Below, one piece after another: positions 1-8,106 of a stretch of 64,000 bases of DNA (positions are counted from its first letter, which is position 1; each line of letters starts with the position of its first letter). The DNA lies in assembly GCA_016786745.1 (NCBI GenBank), contig JAEUVS010000104.1:1-64000 (forward strand), written 5' to 3'. The notes under the pieces were generated by a model. It was not told where the DNA came from. It searched no databases and was given only the letters and a program-made list of their open reading frames with translations. Source of the DNA: Chitinophagaceae bacterium. GTDB taxonomy: Bacteria > Bacteroidota > Bacteroidia > Chitinophagales > Chitinophagaceae. Position numbers and translations under genes: made by a program.

Positions 1-90
1 AATGATGGCATCACTATTTTGCCTGAACTCGCCACGGTAGATTTGCGACCGTCGCAAGTAACCGGAAGGGTTCTTATTTTAGGAAAATAG
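1..90 (+). CDS. C-terminal tail of a LysR-type (OxyR-like) regulator, partial
   Basis: An open frame runs in from the left edge and stops at a TAG at 88-90. It reads NDGITILPELATVDL and then a short tail. The stretch GITILPELA resembles the end of the effector domain of LysR-type regulators of the OxyR kind. The usual family tail of some 40 further residues is missing, so the gene may be truncated or frameshifted. It overlaps the 3' end of the convergent DoxX gene by 17 bases. The identification rests on one short motif and is weak. Confidence 0.35.
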   Translation, partial: NDGITILPELATVDLRPSQVTGRVLILGK

Positions 91-472
91 CGATGTTTTT
101 TAACTTTTTCCTGAAAATGATAAACAGGCAAAAGCATGTAATAAAAACAATCAGCGCAAGGATAAATAATTCGCCGCCGTCGTTCTGTACAACAATGCCA
201 AGTTTGGTAAGATGAGAAAAGATCGCGCCGCCCATCAATCCCATTCCCAGGATTGCACCCACTAATGTTGTGCGCGGTATCAACAATAAAATGGCGGCGA
301 TAAGTTCAAATATGCCAACAAGAATTCTTCCCCAGGGTTCAAGTCCGAGTGTCGAAAATATAAACACTGACTCCGGAGCCGCGGAAAATTTGAAGTAGAG
401 CGTTTCCAAAAGGATAATTGCTGGTACAACTCTTAATATCCAGGCAATAATGTTAGAGGTTCTGTTTTTCAT
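74..472 (-). CDS. DoxX-family small membrane protein
   Basis: A 132-residue protein with four predicted membrane helices (about residues 8-28, 47-66, 72-90 and 101-121), the size and layout of the DoxX family. Several glycines lie between helices 2 and 3 (LGMGLMGGAIFSHL), as is common there. DoxX proteins are inner-membrane proteins linked to redox and thiol stress in other bacteria; the exact role is not known. It is the last gene of a three-gene minus-strand operon behind two YHS-domain proteins, four bases after the preceding stop codon. ATG start. Family assignment is good, function is not. Confidence 0.75.
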   Translation of the reverse strand: MKNRTSNIIAWILRVVPAIILLETLYFKFSAAPESVFIFSTLGLEPWGRILVGIFELIAAILLLIPRTTLVGAILGMGLMGGAIFSHLTKLGIVVQNDGGELFILALIVFITCFCLFIIFRKKLKNIAIFLK

Positions 473-476
473 GATT

Positions 477-917
477 TTATTCTTTAGTTAGTTTCACCTG
501 AGGCCATTTTTCATCCGCAACTTTAATCCTGTGTTCCTGGTCTTTCATCCACATTTCTTTTACCTGCCTGTTGTAGTTGAAATACAGTTTGCCGTTCACA
601 ATAGTCCACGTATCCGGTTGCGTTGGCGCTTTGTACCCTTCCGAGGTTCCCCACGCACAGAATCCGCCATATTGCGGCACAAATTTATCGGGCGTACTCG
701 TAAACATATCCAGGTTTTCTTTGCTGTTGAACAACCACTTTGCATCCTTATATTGATAAGTGTACGTCGCTGATCCTTTTACCGGTTTCGACTCTTTGAA
801 GAAAGCAACCACATCATATCCATTAATTGCTGTGCCTCCGGGCGCGAATACCTCAGATTGTGCATTCACATGAATGAAAAGGAAAACCGCCATTAGGGAT
901 AACATCACTTGTTTCAT
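477..917 (-). CDS. Secreted YHS-domain protein
   Basis: A 146-residue protein with a cleavable signal peptide (about residues 1-19, ending NAQ) and one YHS domain with the family pattern GYDVVAFF (about 34-41), a central F-N-S segment and PQYGGFCAWG near residue 85. YHS domains are small, putatively metal-binding modules in copper ATPases and heavy-metal proteins; this exported stand-alone type is common in Bacteroidota and has no proven role. It shares layout with the upstream neighbour (941-1435), so the two look like diverged tandem duplicates. 23 bases separate them, indicating cotranscription. Confidence 0.8.
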   Translation of the reverse strand: MKQVMLSLMAVFLFIHVNAQSEVFAPGGTAINGYDVVAFFKESKPVKGSATYTYQYKDAKWLFNSKENLDMFTSTPDKFVPQYGGFCAWGTSEGYKAPTQPDTWTIVNGKLYFNYNRQVKEMWMKDQEHRIKVADEKWPQVKLTKE

Positions 918-940
918 ATTATTAAGTTTGTATTTATGAT

Positions 941-1435
941 TTAATGAACAAGCTTCTGCCAGTTGGCGTCTGCTTTTTGTTTCAGGTTGGCTTCGTCTTT
1001 ATCCCAGCTTTTTTTCGTGTTATTGAAAAAGCGGTTGTAAAAAAGATAAAGTTTGCCGTTAAGCACTTTGAACGTTTCAGGATCGATATCTACCTTTTCG
1101 CCTGTCGCGCCCATTGCATATGCGCACCAGCCCCCATATTGAGGTTTGTATTTTTCGGGGTCGGATTTAAAAGCCTGCAGGTGCTGCATGCTTGAAAAAC
1201 GGTAAACAATGCCATTGTAAGTAAAGTTGAGCTCCTTTTTGCCTTCTTTCGCAACATTGTCGGTGAAGTATGCTACCGGGTCGTAGCCATTGATTGCTAA
1301 ATGGTTGCTTGTAACGTTATACGTTTCGGCGCTGGCTTTTGAAGCGCTTTGTGCGCTCGCATCGCAAACCATGAAGGCATAAACCAGCGCAAAGGCGATT
1401 AAGAGCCTGGTGGACGTGACAGAAAAGTGTTTCAT
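941..1435 (-). CDS. Secreted YHS-domain protein
   Basis: A 164-residue exported protein: a signal peptide ends near residue 29 (DASAQS), followed by a YHS domain with GYDPVAYF (about 50-57), YRFSS and PQYGGWCAYAMG. It is the first gene of a YHS-YHS-DoxX operon and is divergent from an ECF sigma factor at 1578. The duplicated YHS proteins differ mainly at the C-terminus, where this copy has a longer charged tail (NNTKKSWDKDEANLKQK). Export to the periplasm is supported by the signal peptide. Metal binding is only family knowledge. Confidence 0.8.
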   Translation of the reverse strand: MKHFSVTSTRLLIAFALVYAFMVCDASAQSASKASAETYNVTSNHLAINGYDPVAYFTDNVAKEGKKELNFTYNGIVYRFSSMQHLQAFKSDPEKYKPQYGGWCAYAMGATGEKVDIDPETFKVLNGKLYLFYNRFFNNTKKSWDKDEANLKQKADANWQKLVH

Positions 1436-1577
1436 GCCCTCTTTGTCGCAAAAGCCTTTATTTTCTTACATAATTTTTCAAATTTTTTTTCCGGTTTTTT
1501 CAGTCTTTGAAAAAAATGCAGGAAATTTTGTAAGGTTTTTGAACAATCCACGACTAAACATTATTAAGACGTCCCGG

Positions 1578-2135
1578 GTGACAAAGTTGAATGTAATTGA
1601 TCCGCAGCAATGGGTAGACAACCACGCAGATTACCTGTATTCATACGCTTTGTCGAGGCTGGATGACGAGGAGCAGGCGAGGGACCTCGTTCAGGAGACT
1701 TTTCTTGCAGCTTTAGAGAGAGTTGATCAATTTGAAGGAAGGAGTTCTGAACGTACGTGGCTGACTGCGATTTTAAAGAATAAGGTGATGGATGTGTTTA
1801 GAAGAAAATCAATGGCATTTGAAACGGTGGTGAACCATGCTGATGACGTTGATTTTTTTGATGCGGGTAATGGTCACTGGAAGGAAGAATATCAACCCAG
1901 GTCATTTGGAATTGAGAATTACGACCATGTAGTGAATAAGGAGTTCAATATTGTTCTTGAAAATTGTATGAAGAAATTACCGGCGCTGTGGTTGTCGGTT
2001 TTTACAATGCGACATATTGAAGAGTTAGCAGCTGATGTAATATGCAATCACCTGAAAGTTACGTCGTCTAATTTCTGGGTGATCATTCACCGCACTAAAG
2101 TAAACCTGAGGGCATGCCTGCAAAAAAACTGGTAA
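1578..2135 (+). CDS. ECF-type RNA polymerase sigma factor
   Basis: About 185 residues. Region 2 is clear (LDDEEQARDLVQETFLAALE, then RTWLTAILKNKVMDVFRRK). Region 4 is the unusual CNHLKVTSSNFWVIIHR segment followed by NLRACLQKNW, seen in a Bacteroidota ECF subgroup paired with small zinc-finger partners. No ATG lies in a sensible place. I chose GTG at 1578, because the upstream start at 1410 would run into the divergent YHS gene; TTG at 1587 is an alternative. The following small gene starts nine bases after the stop and has a zinc-finger-like motif, so the pair probably works as sigma and anti-sigma. Confidence 0.8.
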   Translation: MTKLNVIDPQQWVDNHADYLYSYALSRLDDEEQARDLVQETFLAALERVDQFEGRSSERTWLTAILKNKVMDVFRRKSMAFETVVNHADDVDFFDAGNGHWKEEYQPRSFGIENYDHVVNKEFNIVLENCMKKLPALWLSVFTMRHIEELAADVICNHLKVTSSNFWVIIHRTKVNLRACLQKNW

Positions 2136-2144
2136 AATGTTGTG

Positions 2145-2414
2145 ATGAATAAACTGGAAAAGATAGCGTATAACTGCAGGAAGGCAACTTTGTTAATTGA
2201 GAAGCAACAATTTGGCAGGCTGACGATGGGAGAGCGTGTGGAATTGAAAATGCACCTCGCGGGTTGTTCAGTATGCCGCATCTTCCAGCAACAAAGTGTA
2301 ACTATCAATAAAATGATAAAGGATTTATACAATCAGAAGTCGGTTCGGAGTACCTTAGACGGTCAATTCAAGCATTTGTTGCAGGAACGGATTAACAGGA
2401 AATTGTCAATGTAA
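2145..2414 (+). CDS. Small zinc-finger protein, putative anti-sigma partner
   Basis: An 89-residue soluble protein with an H-x3-C-x2-C motif (MHLAGCSVC, about residues 43-51), the core of the ZAS-type zinc finger found in anti-sigma factors. It lies nine bases downstream of an ECF sigma gene and is surely cotranscribed. It has no membrane helix, so it would act in the cytoplasm, perhaps as a redox- or zinc-responsive brake on the sigma factor. That role is inferred from the motif and the pairing. ATG at 2145 is preferred to the in-frame GTG just upstream. Confidence 0.65.
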   Translation: MNKLEKIAYNCRKATLLIEKQQFGRLTMGERVELKMHLAGCSVCRIFQQQSVTINKMIKDLYNQKSVRSTLDGQFKHLLQERINRKLSM

Positions 2415-2428
2415 TCGTTATTATCGAT

Positions 2429-2848
2429 ATGCGGCAGAAATTAAACTTAATAACTCTTGGTGTCGGCGACTTTGAAAAATCAGTGAGCTTTTACGAAAAA
2501 CTCGGTTGGAAAAAATCGGATAAGAGTTTGGATGGCCTGGCGCTATTTCCATTGGGCGGAATCGTGCTGGCTTTACACCCGCGGCACGAACTTGCTGATG
2601 ATACAACGTTGAAGCATCAACCGAGCGAATTTTCGGGCCTCACCATTTCTTACAACGCTAAATCGGAAAAAGAAGTTGACGACATTTTTAAAGAGGTTAA
2701 GCAACTTGGTGCGACAATCGTAAAGCCTGCGCAGAAAGTTTATTGGGGCGGTTACAGCGGTTATTTTAAAGATTTAGATGGATACCTGTTCGAAGTTGCC
2801 TACAACCCTTTTTGGGAACTTGACGAAAACGACAACCTCAAACTTTAG
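2429..2848 (+). CDS. VOC-family protein (glyoxalase/dioxygenase fold)
   Basis: A 139-residue protein with the vicinal-oxygen-chelate fold: it opens LNLITLGVGDFEKSVSFYEKLGW, a classic first beta-alpha unit, and ends with YSGYFKDLDGYLFEVAYNPFW, the typical last strand with the conserved Glu metal ligand. VOC proteins range from glyoxalase I and antibiotic-resistance proteins to dioxygenases; nothing here fixes the substrate. It follows the small zinc-finger gene by 14 bases and is convergent with the SulP transporter, whose stop lies two bases away. Confidence 0.8.
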   Translation: MRQKLNLITLGVGDFEKSVSFYEKLGWKKSDKSLDGLALFPLGGIVLALHPRHELADDTTLKHQPSEFSGLTISYNAKSEKEVDDIFKEVKQLGATIVKPAQKVYWGGYSGYFKDLDGYLFEVAYNPFWELDENDNLKL

Positions 2849-2850
2849 CT

Positions 2851-4479
2851 TCACAACACCGCCTTCGCACGATGTAAAGCGGTCTCCATATTTTCGGTTA
2901 CATAGCGTTTTCCAATATTGAACAGCAACCTCGATCTCCGCATTTCTTCAAGCACCTGCGGTTGAACGCCAGCCACGATCAGTTGAATACCCTCATGCCT
3001 GCAGGTATTTAATACATCTTTCAGTGTGTGCAATCCCGTGGCATCTATCACGGTAACATCCTCCATCTGCACGATAAGCACCTTTGGTTTCTTCTTAATC
3101 AGTTTGATGGCATCCCTGAACTTGTAAGCTGCCCCAAAAAAGAAAGCGCCCCGAATCTCGAACACTTCAACCCCATCGGGCAAATTCTGCCTGGCGACAG
3201 CATCGCCATCTTCTTTATCTTCCAGCAGCGAACTCACATTGCTTATCTGTACCATTCGCCGCATAAAAAGAAATACCGCGAGCACCATTCCAATTTCAAT
3301 TGCAACAGTGAGGTCGAAGAATACGGTAAGCAGAAATGTTGTAATTAATACCATTGCATCGCTCCTGTTGCCGCGCGCGATGCTGATAAAGGTTTTGTGT
3401 TCGCTCATGTTATAGGCAACAACTACAAGGATACCGGCCAGGCAACTCATCGGGATTAATACCGCCCAGCGTCCAACCAGCAGCATGATTACCAGTAGTG
3501 TTAACGCGTGAACGATTCCGGCTACAGGCGTGCGGCCTCCATTCTTAACGTTGGTGGCTGTACGAGCGATAGCGCCGGTTGCGGGTATTCCTCCAAAAAG
3601 CGCAGACGCAATATTCGCCCCGCCCTGGGCTATCAATTCTGTATTGCTCCTGTGGTTGCCGCCTATCATTCCATCTGCCACCACAGCAGATAACAGGCTT
3701 TCAATAGCTCCCAGCAGGGCAATCGTAAACGCCGGTTGTATCGCAGCTTTTATAATGTCGAAGTTCAGTTGCGGAAAAGTGGGAGAGGGTAGGGCGGATG
3801 GAATGCTTCCAAAGCGGCTTCCGATTGTTTCAACAGGAATATTAAAAATCTGGACCGCAGCGGTCATCAATAGTATTGCAACTAATGAACCCGGAACAAC
3901 GCGGGTAATTTTTGAAAAGAAAAGACTGATCAGCACGGTGACAACTGCTATTGTGATCGCATAGCCATTGAGGGAAGAAAAATTGTCGAAATAGCTTTGC
4001 CATTTTTCGATGAAATCGGCCGGCACTGCATCCATCGTTAATCCGAATATGTCCTTCACCTGCGACGAAAAAATAATTACTGCAATCCCGGTTGTAAAAC
4101 CGACGATCAATGGGTGCGGAATAAATTTTATAACGTTGCCCAGCCGCGCCAGGCCCATAAGTATAAGCATTATACCTGCAATGAACGTAGCGACGATGAG
4201 GCCTGTTACGCCATATTCCTGGACGATGCCATATACGATAACGATAAATGCGCCGGTGGGTCCCCCGATCTGTACCCTGCTTCCTCCGAAGACGGAGATA
4301 ATAAATCCTGCTATGATGGCAGTGAACAGGCCTTTTTCAGGTGAAACGCCTGATGCTATGGCGAAGGCAATCGCCAGGGGTAATGCAACAATTCCAACGA
4401 TAATGCCTGCAATTACGTCTTTTGTTAACTGAGGCCTGCTGTAATTTTTGAGGGTGTCTGCCAGTTTTGGTTTGAACAT
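2851..4479 (-). CDS. SulP-family inorganic anion transporter with STAS domain
   Basis: 542 residues. A polytopic SulP membrane domain (about residues 10-400, with the signature stretches GIVALPLAIAFAIASG and GGSRVQIGGPTGAF) is followed by a cytoplasmic STAS domain (about 430-535, VIDATGLHTL). Family members move sulfate, bicarbonate or other anions across the inner membrane, often with H+ or Na+. ATG at 4479 (MFKPKLADTL) is preferred over a TTG 30 bases upstream, because a Bacteroidetes -7 element lies at 4507-4514 and overlaps that TTG. Substrate unknown. Confidence 0.88.
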   Translation of the reverse strand: MFKPKLADTLKNYSRPQLTKDVIAGIIVGIVALPLAIAFAIASGVSPEKGLFTAIIAGFIISVFGGSRVQIGGPTGAFIVIVYGIVQEYGVTGLIVATFIAGIMLILMGLARLGNVIKFIPHPLIVGFTTGIAVIIFSSQVKDIFGLTMDAVPADFIEKWQSYFDNFSSLNGYAITIAVVTVLISLFFSKITRVVPGSLVAILLMTAAVQIFNIPVETIGSRFGSIPSALPSPTFPQLNFDIIKAAIQPAFTIALLGAIESLLSAVVADGMIGGNHRSNTELIAQGGANIASALFGGIPATGAIARTATNVKNGGRTPVAGIVHALTLLVIMLLVGRWAVLIPMSCLAGILVVVAYNMSEHKTFISIARGNRSDAMVLITTFLLTVFFDLTVAIEIGMVLAVFLFMRRMVQISNVSSLLEDKEDGDAVARQNLPDGVEVFEIRGAFFFGAAYKFRDAIKLIKKKPKVLIVQMEDVTVIDATGLHTLKDVLNTCRHEGIQLIVAGVQPQVLEEMRRSRLLFNIGKRYVTENMETALHRAKAVL

Positions 4480-4506
4480 GCTTATACGATGGTGCGGGTT
4501 TCGCTG

Positions 4507-4514
4507 CAAAGGTA
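4507..4514 (-). promoter_or_regulatory. Putative -7 promoter element of the SulP gene
   Basis: The minus strand reads TACCTTTG, an exact match to the Bacteroidetes -7 consensus TAnnTTTG, about 28 bases upstream of the SulP ATG. No TTG is seen at the expected -33 position. Confidence 0.45.
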
Positions 4515-4568
4515 TAAGTTCTGTTAGTTAAGTACTATAGGCGCAAACCCGAAAAAAAAATTTACCCT

Positions 4569-4922
4569 TTATAACGCCGTAGCGAGGAGGTATAGAAGTA
4601 TGGCAACGTCTACCACCACACTCAGGAATAAAACCGGAATCGTGATCCTGGTAGGTAATGCAGCGAGGTTGGTGACAACTACCATAGCCATCGATGTAAG
4701 CGCAATCATAAACAAAGGAAGGCTTAAACCGCCCATTACAATGAAGAATATCGCGACAGGAGTGATTACGCAGCCATGACCCGCAAGTGCAATACCCAGC
4801 CACATGAAACGATCCTCCTGCTGATTGCCGCTCCAGGTTAAAAATCTACTTAATAACGAAGGTTGTTTGATTTGCGTAAGACGACGGGTAAAAGCAGCTG
4901 CAGGATGGAGTATGTTTGCCAT
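4569..4922 (-). CDS. Small membrane protein of unknown function
   Basis: 117 residues with an amphipathic N-terminus (to about 40) and three hydrophobic segments (about 41-60, 64-88 and 94-117), the last reaching the C-terminus. I do not recognise the family. It contains a lone Cys-Val pair in GHGCVITP and no cofactor motif. It follows the response regulator gene after a 90-base gap that carries its own promoter-like signals: a TGA-N6-TCA dyad 51.5 bp before a TTTG element, the same arrangement as at the nos and hemerythrin promoters. That makes a role in the same nitrogen-oxide response likely but unproven. Confidence 0.6.
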   Translation of the reverse strand: MANILHPAAAFTRRLTQIKQPSLLSRFLTWSGNQQEDRFMWLGIALAGHGCVITPVAIFFIVMGGLSLPLFMIALTSMAMVVVTNLAALPTRITIPVLFLSVVVDVAILLYLLATAL

Positions 4923-4941
4923 TATCAGATTATTTATTAGA

Positions 4942-5006
4942 CAAATTTCGATACTCCGGCCCCGGCATTTGATGACGGTGGTATGCTGAAAAACTGATTT
5001 TAATCA
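4942..5006 (-). promoter_or_regulatory. Crp/Fnr-type dyad and -7 element before the small membrane protein
   Basis: On the minus strand TGA-TTAAAA-TCA (4995-5006) is centred 51.5 bp before the first base of GAAATTTG (4949 to 4942), which matches TAnnTTTG at all but one position. The same 51.5 bp spacing occurs at the nos and hemerythrin promoters and corresponds roughly to a class I (-61.5) activator position. This dyad also forms the terminator hairpin of the upstream gene, so it may have two uses or the match could be partly fortuitous. Confidence 0.45.
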
Positions 5007-5008
5007 GG
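4988..5008 (-). terminator. Rho-independent terminator after the response regulator gene
   Basis: Just after the stop codon at 5013 the minus strand reads CCTGATTAAAATCAG followed by TTTTTC: a six-pair stem (CTGATT/AATCAG) with a two-base loop and a T-run. It would end the RIC-kinase-regulator transcript. Confidence 0.55.
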
Positions 5009-5012
5009 TGGC

Positions 5013-6071
5013 CTAATATAACAGGTTCCTCAGCTTCTCAACATTGTTCACCACCACTTTTCCCGTTTTGATATCAATTAGTTTTTCCGCTTTAAAATCA
5101 CTTAGCGTTCTTATGAGCGATTCAGTAGCCGTTCCTATATATTGCGCAAGATCTTCCCGCGATATCTCAATCGGCGTGGCCTTTTCTTTCAGGTTAAACT
5201 TGTCCACGATATCTGTAAGCGCCTTTGCAACCCTCTTTCGCAACGAGCTGTAGGCAAGACTCATCAACCTCTCTTCTTTCTCTTTCACGTTCTGCGCAAT
5301 AAGATGAATAAATTTCGAAGCTACTCCGGCATCTTTATGCAACATCTGCAGAAATTCATCTTTCGGAATCAGCATCAGTTCCGCATCTTCCAGAATTGAT
5401 GTGCTGTCATCGTAATTAATATCTTTCAGTATCGCAGTATAACCGATGAAATCACCCGAATTATGCAGATCGATGATATACTCTTTGCCATCTTCATGCG
5501 ATTTATACGTTTTCACTTTCCCTTTAACCAGGTAATACAGAAATCGGGGTCGATTGCCTTGGGCGTACAGCGTTTGCTTGCGGCTGTACTGCTGCACATC
5601 GTATTGTTCAGACATCTGTTGAATAAGCCCGCTGCTCTTCACATCGTGGAGAAACTGGTTAAATCCTCCGGGCGACGAAGGATATTTGTTACTGAGCAGT
5701 TCGATTTTTTTTAACCGTACTTCCACTGCATTAAGCAGTTCGATTTCCTCGAAGGGTTTTGTGATGTAATCATCAGCGCCCATTTCCATACCCTTGCGAT
5801 AGTCGCCGCGTTCAGTTTTAGCAGTCAGGAAAATAAGAGGAATATGCTGTGTGTCCGTATTCTTCCTCAAAAGGTGTAAAACGCCGTAGCCGTCGAGCTC
5901 CGGCATCATGATATCGCAGATAATAATATCGGGTTGCTCTTTTATTGCAAGCTCTACACCTTTTTTTCCGTTCTCGGCGGTGTACGATTTGTAGCCGGCA
6001 AGAGAAAGTATTTCCGCGGTGTTCTCGCGTATGTCGATATTGTCTTCTATAACCAGGATTTTCTTTTGCAT
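5013..6071 (-). CDS. Response regulator with Crp/Fnr-type output (REC-cNMP_bd-HTH)
   Basis: 352 residues: an N-terminal receiver domain (about 1-120) with phospho-acceptor Asp53 (IICDIMMPELDG) and Lys85 (FLTAK), then a cyclic-nucleotide-binding-like beta-roll (about 160-265, GDFIGYTAIL) and a C-terminal Crp winged helix-turn-helix (about 290-345, SREDLAQYIGTATESLIRTL). So a phosphorelay rather than a ligand or Fe-S cluster probably drives a Crp/Fnr-type DNA binder; no N-terminal cysteine cluster of Fnr is present. The kinase gene ends one base before it. It is the natural candidate to bind the five TGA-N6-TCA dyads found in this island, including the one before its own operon. Confidence 0.88.
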   Translation of the reverse strand: MQKKILVIEDNIDIRENTAEILSLAGYKSYTAENGKKGVELAIKEQPDIIICDIMMPELDGYGVLHLLRKNTDTQHIPLIFLTAKTERGDYRKGMEMGADDYITKPFEEIELLNAVEVRLKKIELLSNKYPSSPGGFNQFLHDVKSSGLIQQMSEQYDVQQYSRKQTLYAQGNRPRFLYYLVKGKVKTYKSHEDGKEYIIDLHNSGDFIGYTAILKDINYDDSTSILEDAELMLIPKDEFLQMLHKDAGVASKFIHLIAQNVKEKEERLMSLAYSSLRKRVAKALTDIVDKFNLKEKATPIEISREDLAQYIGTATESLIRTLSDFKAEKLIDIKTGKVVVNNVEKLRNLLY

Positions 6072-6072
6072 A

Positions 6073-7305
6073 TCATTGTTTTGCTGGTATGGAAATCGTT
6101 ACTGTAGTACCCTCATTCAATTCGCTTTCAAGTTTCGCGGTGCCCCCTAAAAGGTCAAGGTATCGTTTTACAATATGTAATCCAAGTCCCGTTCCCTGGA
6201 TGTTCTGAGCGTTTTTTCCCCTGAAAAAGGAAGAGAACAAATGTGCGGTATCTTCATCAGAAATTCCAATTCCCTGATCTTTCACCGATATGATCGCTTT
6301 TTCTCCCTTTATAGCGCTGTTTATTGCGATCCGTTTGTGAGGATCGGAGAATTTTATCGCATTTGAAATAATGTTGATCAGGATGTTGCGCAACATTTTT
6401 TTATCGCTTTCTATCATCTCATTCCCTTCATGCTGGTAGACAATCTGCTGTCCCTCTTTCAACAATCCATTCATTTCATCAATGGTATCTTCCACAACTT
6501 TTTTGAGATCGAATTCGGCGAGAGAAGTTCCTACTTTTCCTTCATCGAGCTTTCCGAGCGAAAGGAAATCTTCCAGTAGGTCGTTCAGGTGCTTTACTGC
6601 ATCTTTAATCTTTGAAATATGTCGTTCACGCTGCGGCTGCTCATCACCCGAAGAATATCGCGACAATAACGCGGCAGACGACAACACCGTACTCAATGGG
6701 GTCCTGAATTCATGAGACGCCATGGACACAAACCGGCTCTTGATTTCATTAAGCTGTTTTTCCTTATCCAGCGCCTCGCTGAGCTCGAGTTGCGATTGCT
6801 CCAGCTGCTGTAACGCTTCTTTCAAAATGATTGTTCGTTCTTCCACTTTTATTTCCAGTTCCGCATTAAGGTTTCGCAGTTCTCCGGTTACTTTTTCGAG
6901 CTGCTTTTGTTGTTGAAGCATGTTCGCTTCTATTTCCTTCCGGTGACTGATGTCGACGATGAAAGCAGTAACATACCGTTCGTTGTTGCGCAAATAGGTG
7001 CTTAAACTTACCTCTACAGGAAATTGAGACCCGTCCTGCTTCTGGCCACGCAAATCCCGGCCATGACCCATCACCCTGTCTGTAGGACTCTGATAGAAGC
7101 CATGGCGCAGGGCGATATGACTTTTTTTATAATGTTCGGGAACAAGAATTTCTATTGTCTGGCCGAGCAATTGTTCTGCGGTATAACCAAACATCCGGCA
7201 TGCCGAGGGATTGATAAGTATGATATTCCCTTTCGGACCGGTAACAATAAAACCTTCCGTGGCGTATTCAAATAAGGATACAAGGTGAGACGATTCATTC
7301 AGCAT
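6073..7305 (-). CDS. Soluble PAS-domain sensor histidine kinase
   Basis: 410 residues with no membrane helix. A PAS domain with PAC motif (about 8-130) is followed by a coiled-coil linker (about 130-190, ELRNLNAELEIKVEERT), the HisKA phospho-acceptor box SHEFRTPL (about 200) and a HATPase_c domain with DQGIGIS and GTGLGLHIVKRYL. It should sense a cytoplasmic cue, possibly redox or NO through a PAS cofactor, and phosphorylate the REC-Crp regulator encoded next. ATG at 7305 is preferred to a TTG two codons upstream. It lies 22 bases after the RIC gene, giving an RIC-kinase-regulator operon. Confidence 0.88.
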   Translation of the reverse strand: MLNESSHLVSLFEYATEGFIVTGPKGNIILINPSACRMFGYTAEQLLGQTIEILVPEHYKKSHIALRHGFYQSPTDRVMGHGRDLRGQKQDGSQFPVEVSLSTYLRNNERYVTAFIVDISHRKEIEANMLQQQKQLEKVTGELRNLNAELEIKVEERTIILKEALQQLEQSQLELSEALDKEKQLNEIKSRFVSMASHEFRTPLSTVLSSAALLSRYSSGDEQPQRERHISKIKDAVKHLNDLLEDFLSLGKLDEGKVGTSLAEFDLKKVVEDTIDEMNGLLKEGQQIVYQHEGNEMIESDKKMLRNILINIISNAIKFSDPHKRIAINSAIKGEKAIISVKDQGIGISDEDTAHLFSSFFRGKNAQNIQGTGLGLHIVKRYLDLLGGTAKLESELNEGTTVTISIPAKQ

Positions 7306-7327
7306 ATCCAAATGTAAGTAAACACAC

Positions 7328-8068
7328 TTATGCTTTTAACAAGTCCTGCTCGATAACAATTGCGGCCGGGAAAAGAATGTTGTTTTCAAGGTGTTTGTGT
7401 AACACCAGCTGGTTATCCAGCTCCCGTAACCGCTGCATGAGAATATCGTACCGGGTACATCGCCCGTGAGATACGCGGTAATTGTCCGTCAGCTGGCGCA
7501 GCGACGTGAGATATTCGTTTAGCTGATCGTGGTTGTCGCCGGGCGCTTTCATTGGCTTTCGCAGTGTTCTAACAAGCAAACCGCCGTACGGCTCCTGCCG
7601 CCGGTGCGCGGAGTATATTTGTTTGATATAAGGGAAAAGCACTTCTTCCTGCTGCCTGTGTTCTTCGTCCATCAGCACACAAATCGCCGAATGTATGGAC
7701 ATCGCGGTTTGCAGCTGCGGATATTCATTTTTGCGATGGTTCACCAGGTAATGCATCTCACCTTCGAGTTGTGGCAGCGTCTGTTTAAGGTAAGCGTGAT
7801 GGATATTCACAATGTAATCGATCAGGAAATCGGTTTTCCATTTATCAAACTGTAAATCGAGTGGTAGATTTGCCGTTTGCGAGACCTGGTTGAGCTTTAA
7901 CACCACTTCGGCATACGACACGTTTTTCGCGCTGCACACTTCACGCAGGCGAAAGTTGCCTTTACAGCAATAGTTTATGCCATACTCGCGGAACACCCCG
8001 GCTGTACGGTAGTCGCTTCGTACGATGTCGCCTACATTTTGATTGTCATATAAACTAACCAGTTGCAT
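7328..8068 (-). CDS. RIC-family di-iron protein, iron-sulfur cluster repair (ScdA/YtfE/DnrN)
   Basis: 246 residues. The N-terminal ScdA_N (DUF542) domain carries the hallmark YCCKG (about 33-37), followed by a hemerythrin-like four-helix domain with the di-iron ligands spread over HHAYL, HRKNEYP, MDEEHRQQEE and HKHLENN. Family members release iron to rebuild Fe-S clusters damaged by nitric oxide or peroxide. The ATG at 8068 fits the domain start; a TTG 33 bases upstream is less likely. This is the first gene of the RIC-kinase-regulator operon and has its own promoter after nosY. A second RIC gene lies at 17929. Confidence 0.88.
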   Translation of the reverse strand: MQLVSLYDNQNVGDIVRSDYRTAGVFREYGINYCCKGNFRLREVCSAKNVSYAEVVLKLNQVSQTANLPLDLQFDKWKTDFLIDYIVNIHHAYLKQTLPQLEGEMHYLVNHRKNEYPQLQTAMSIHSAICVLMDEEHRQQEEVLFPYIKQIYSAHRRQEPYGGLLVRTLRKPMKAPGDNHDQLNEYLTSLRQLTDNYRVSHGRCTRYDILMQRLRELDNQLVLHKHLENNILFPAAIVIEQDLLKA

Positions 8069-8106
8069 CAATTCGCCATTAAAAGTTTTTGCTGAATACA
8101 AGCTCC

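Noticed and set aside
1410..1577. Upstream extension of the first ECF sigma factor
   Set aside because: The extension overlaps the divergent YHS gene start and encodes no conserved sigma sequence. GTG 1578 fits region 2 better.
4528..4803. Cysteine- and histidine-rich minus-strand frame over the small membrane protein
   Set aside because: It is a frame shadow of the membrane protein gene at 4569-4922, with no sensible start context.
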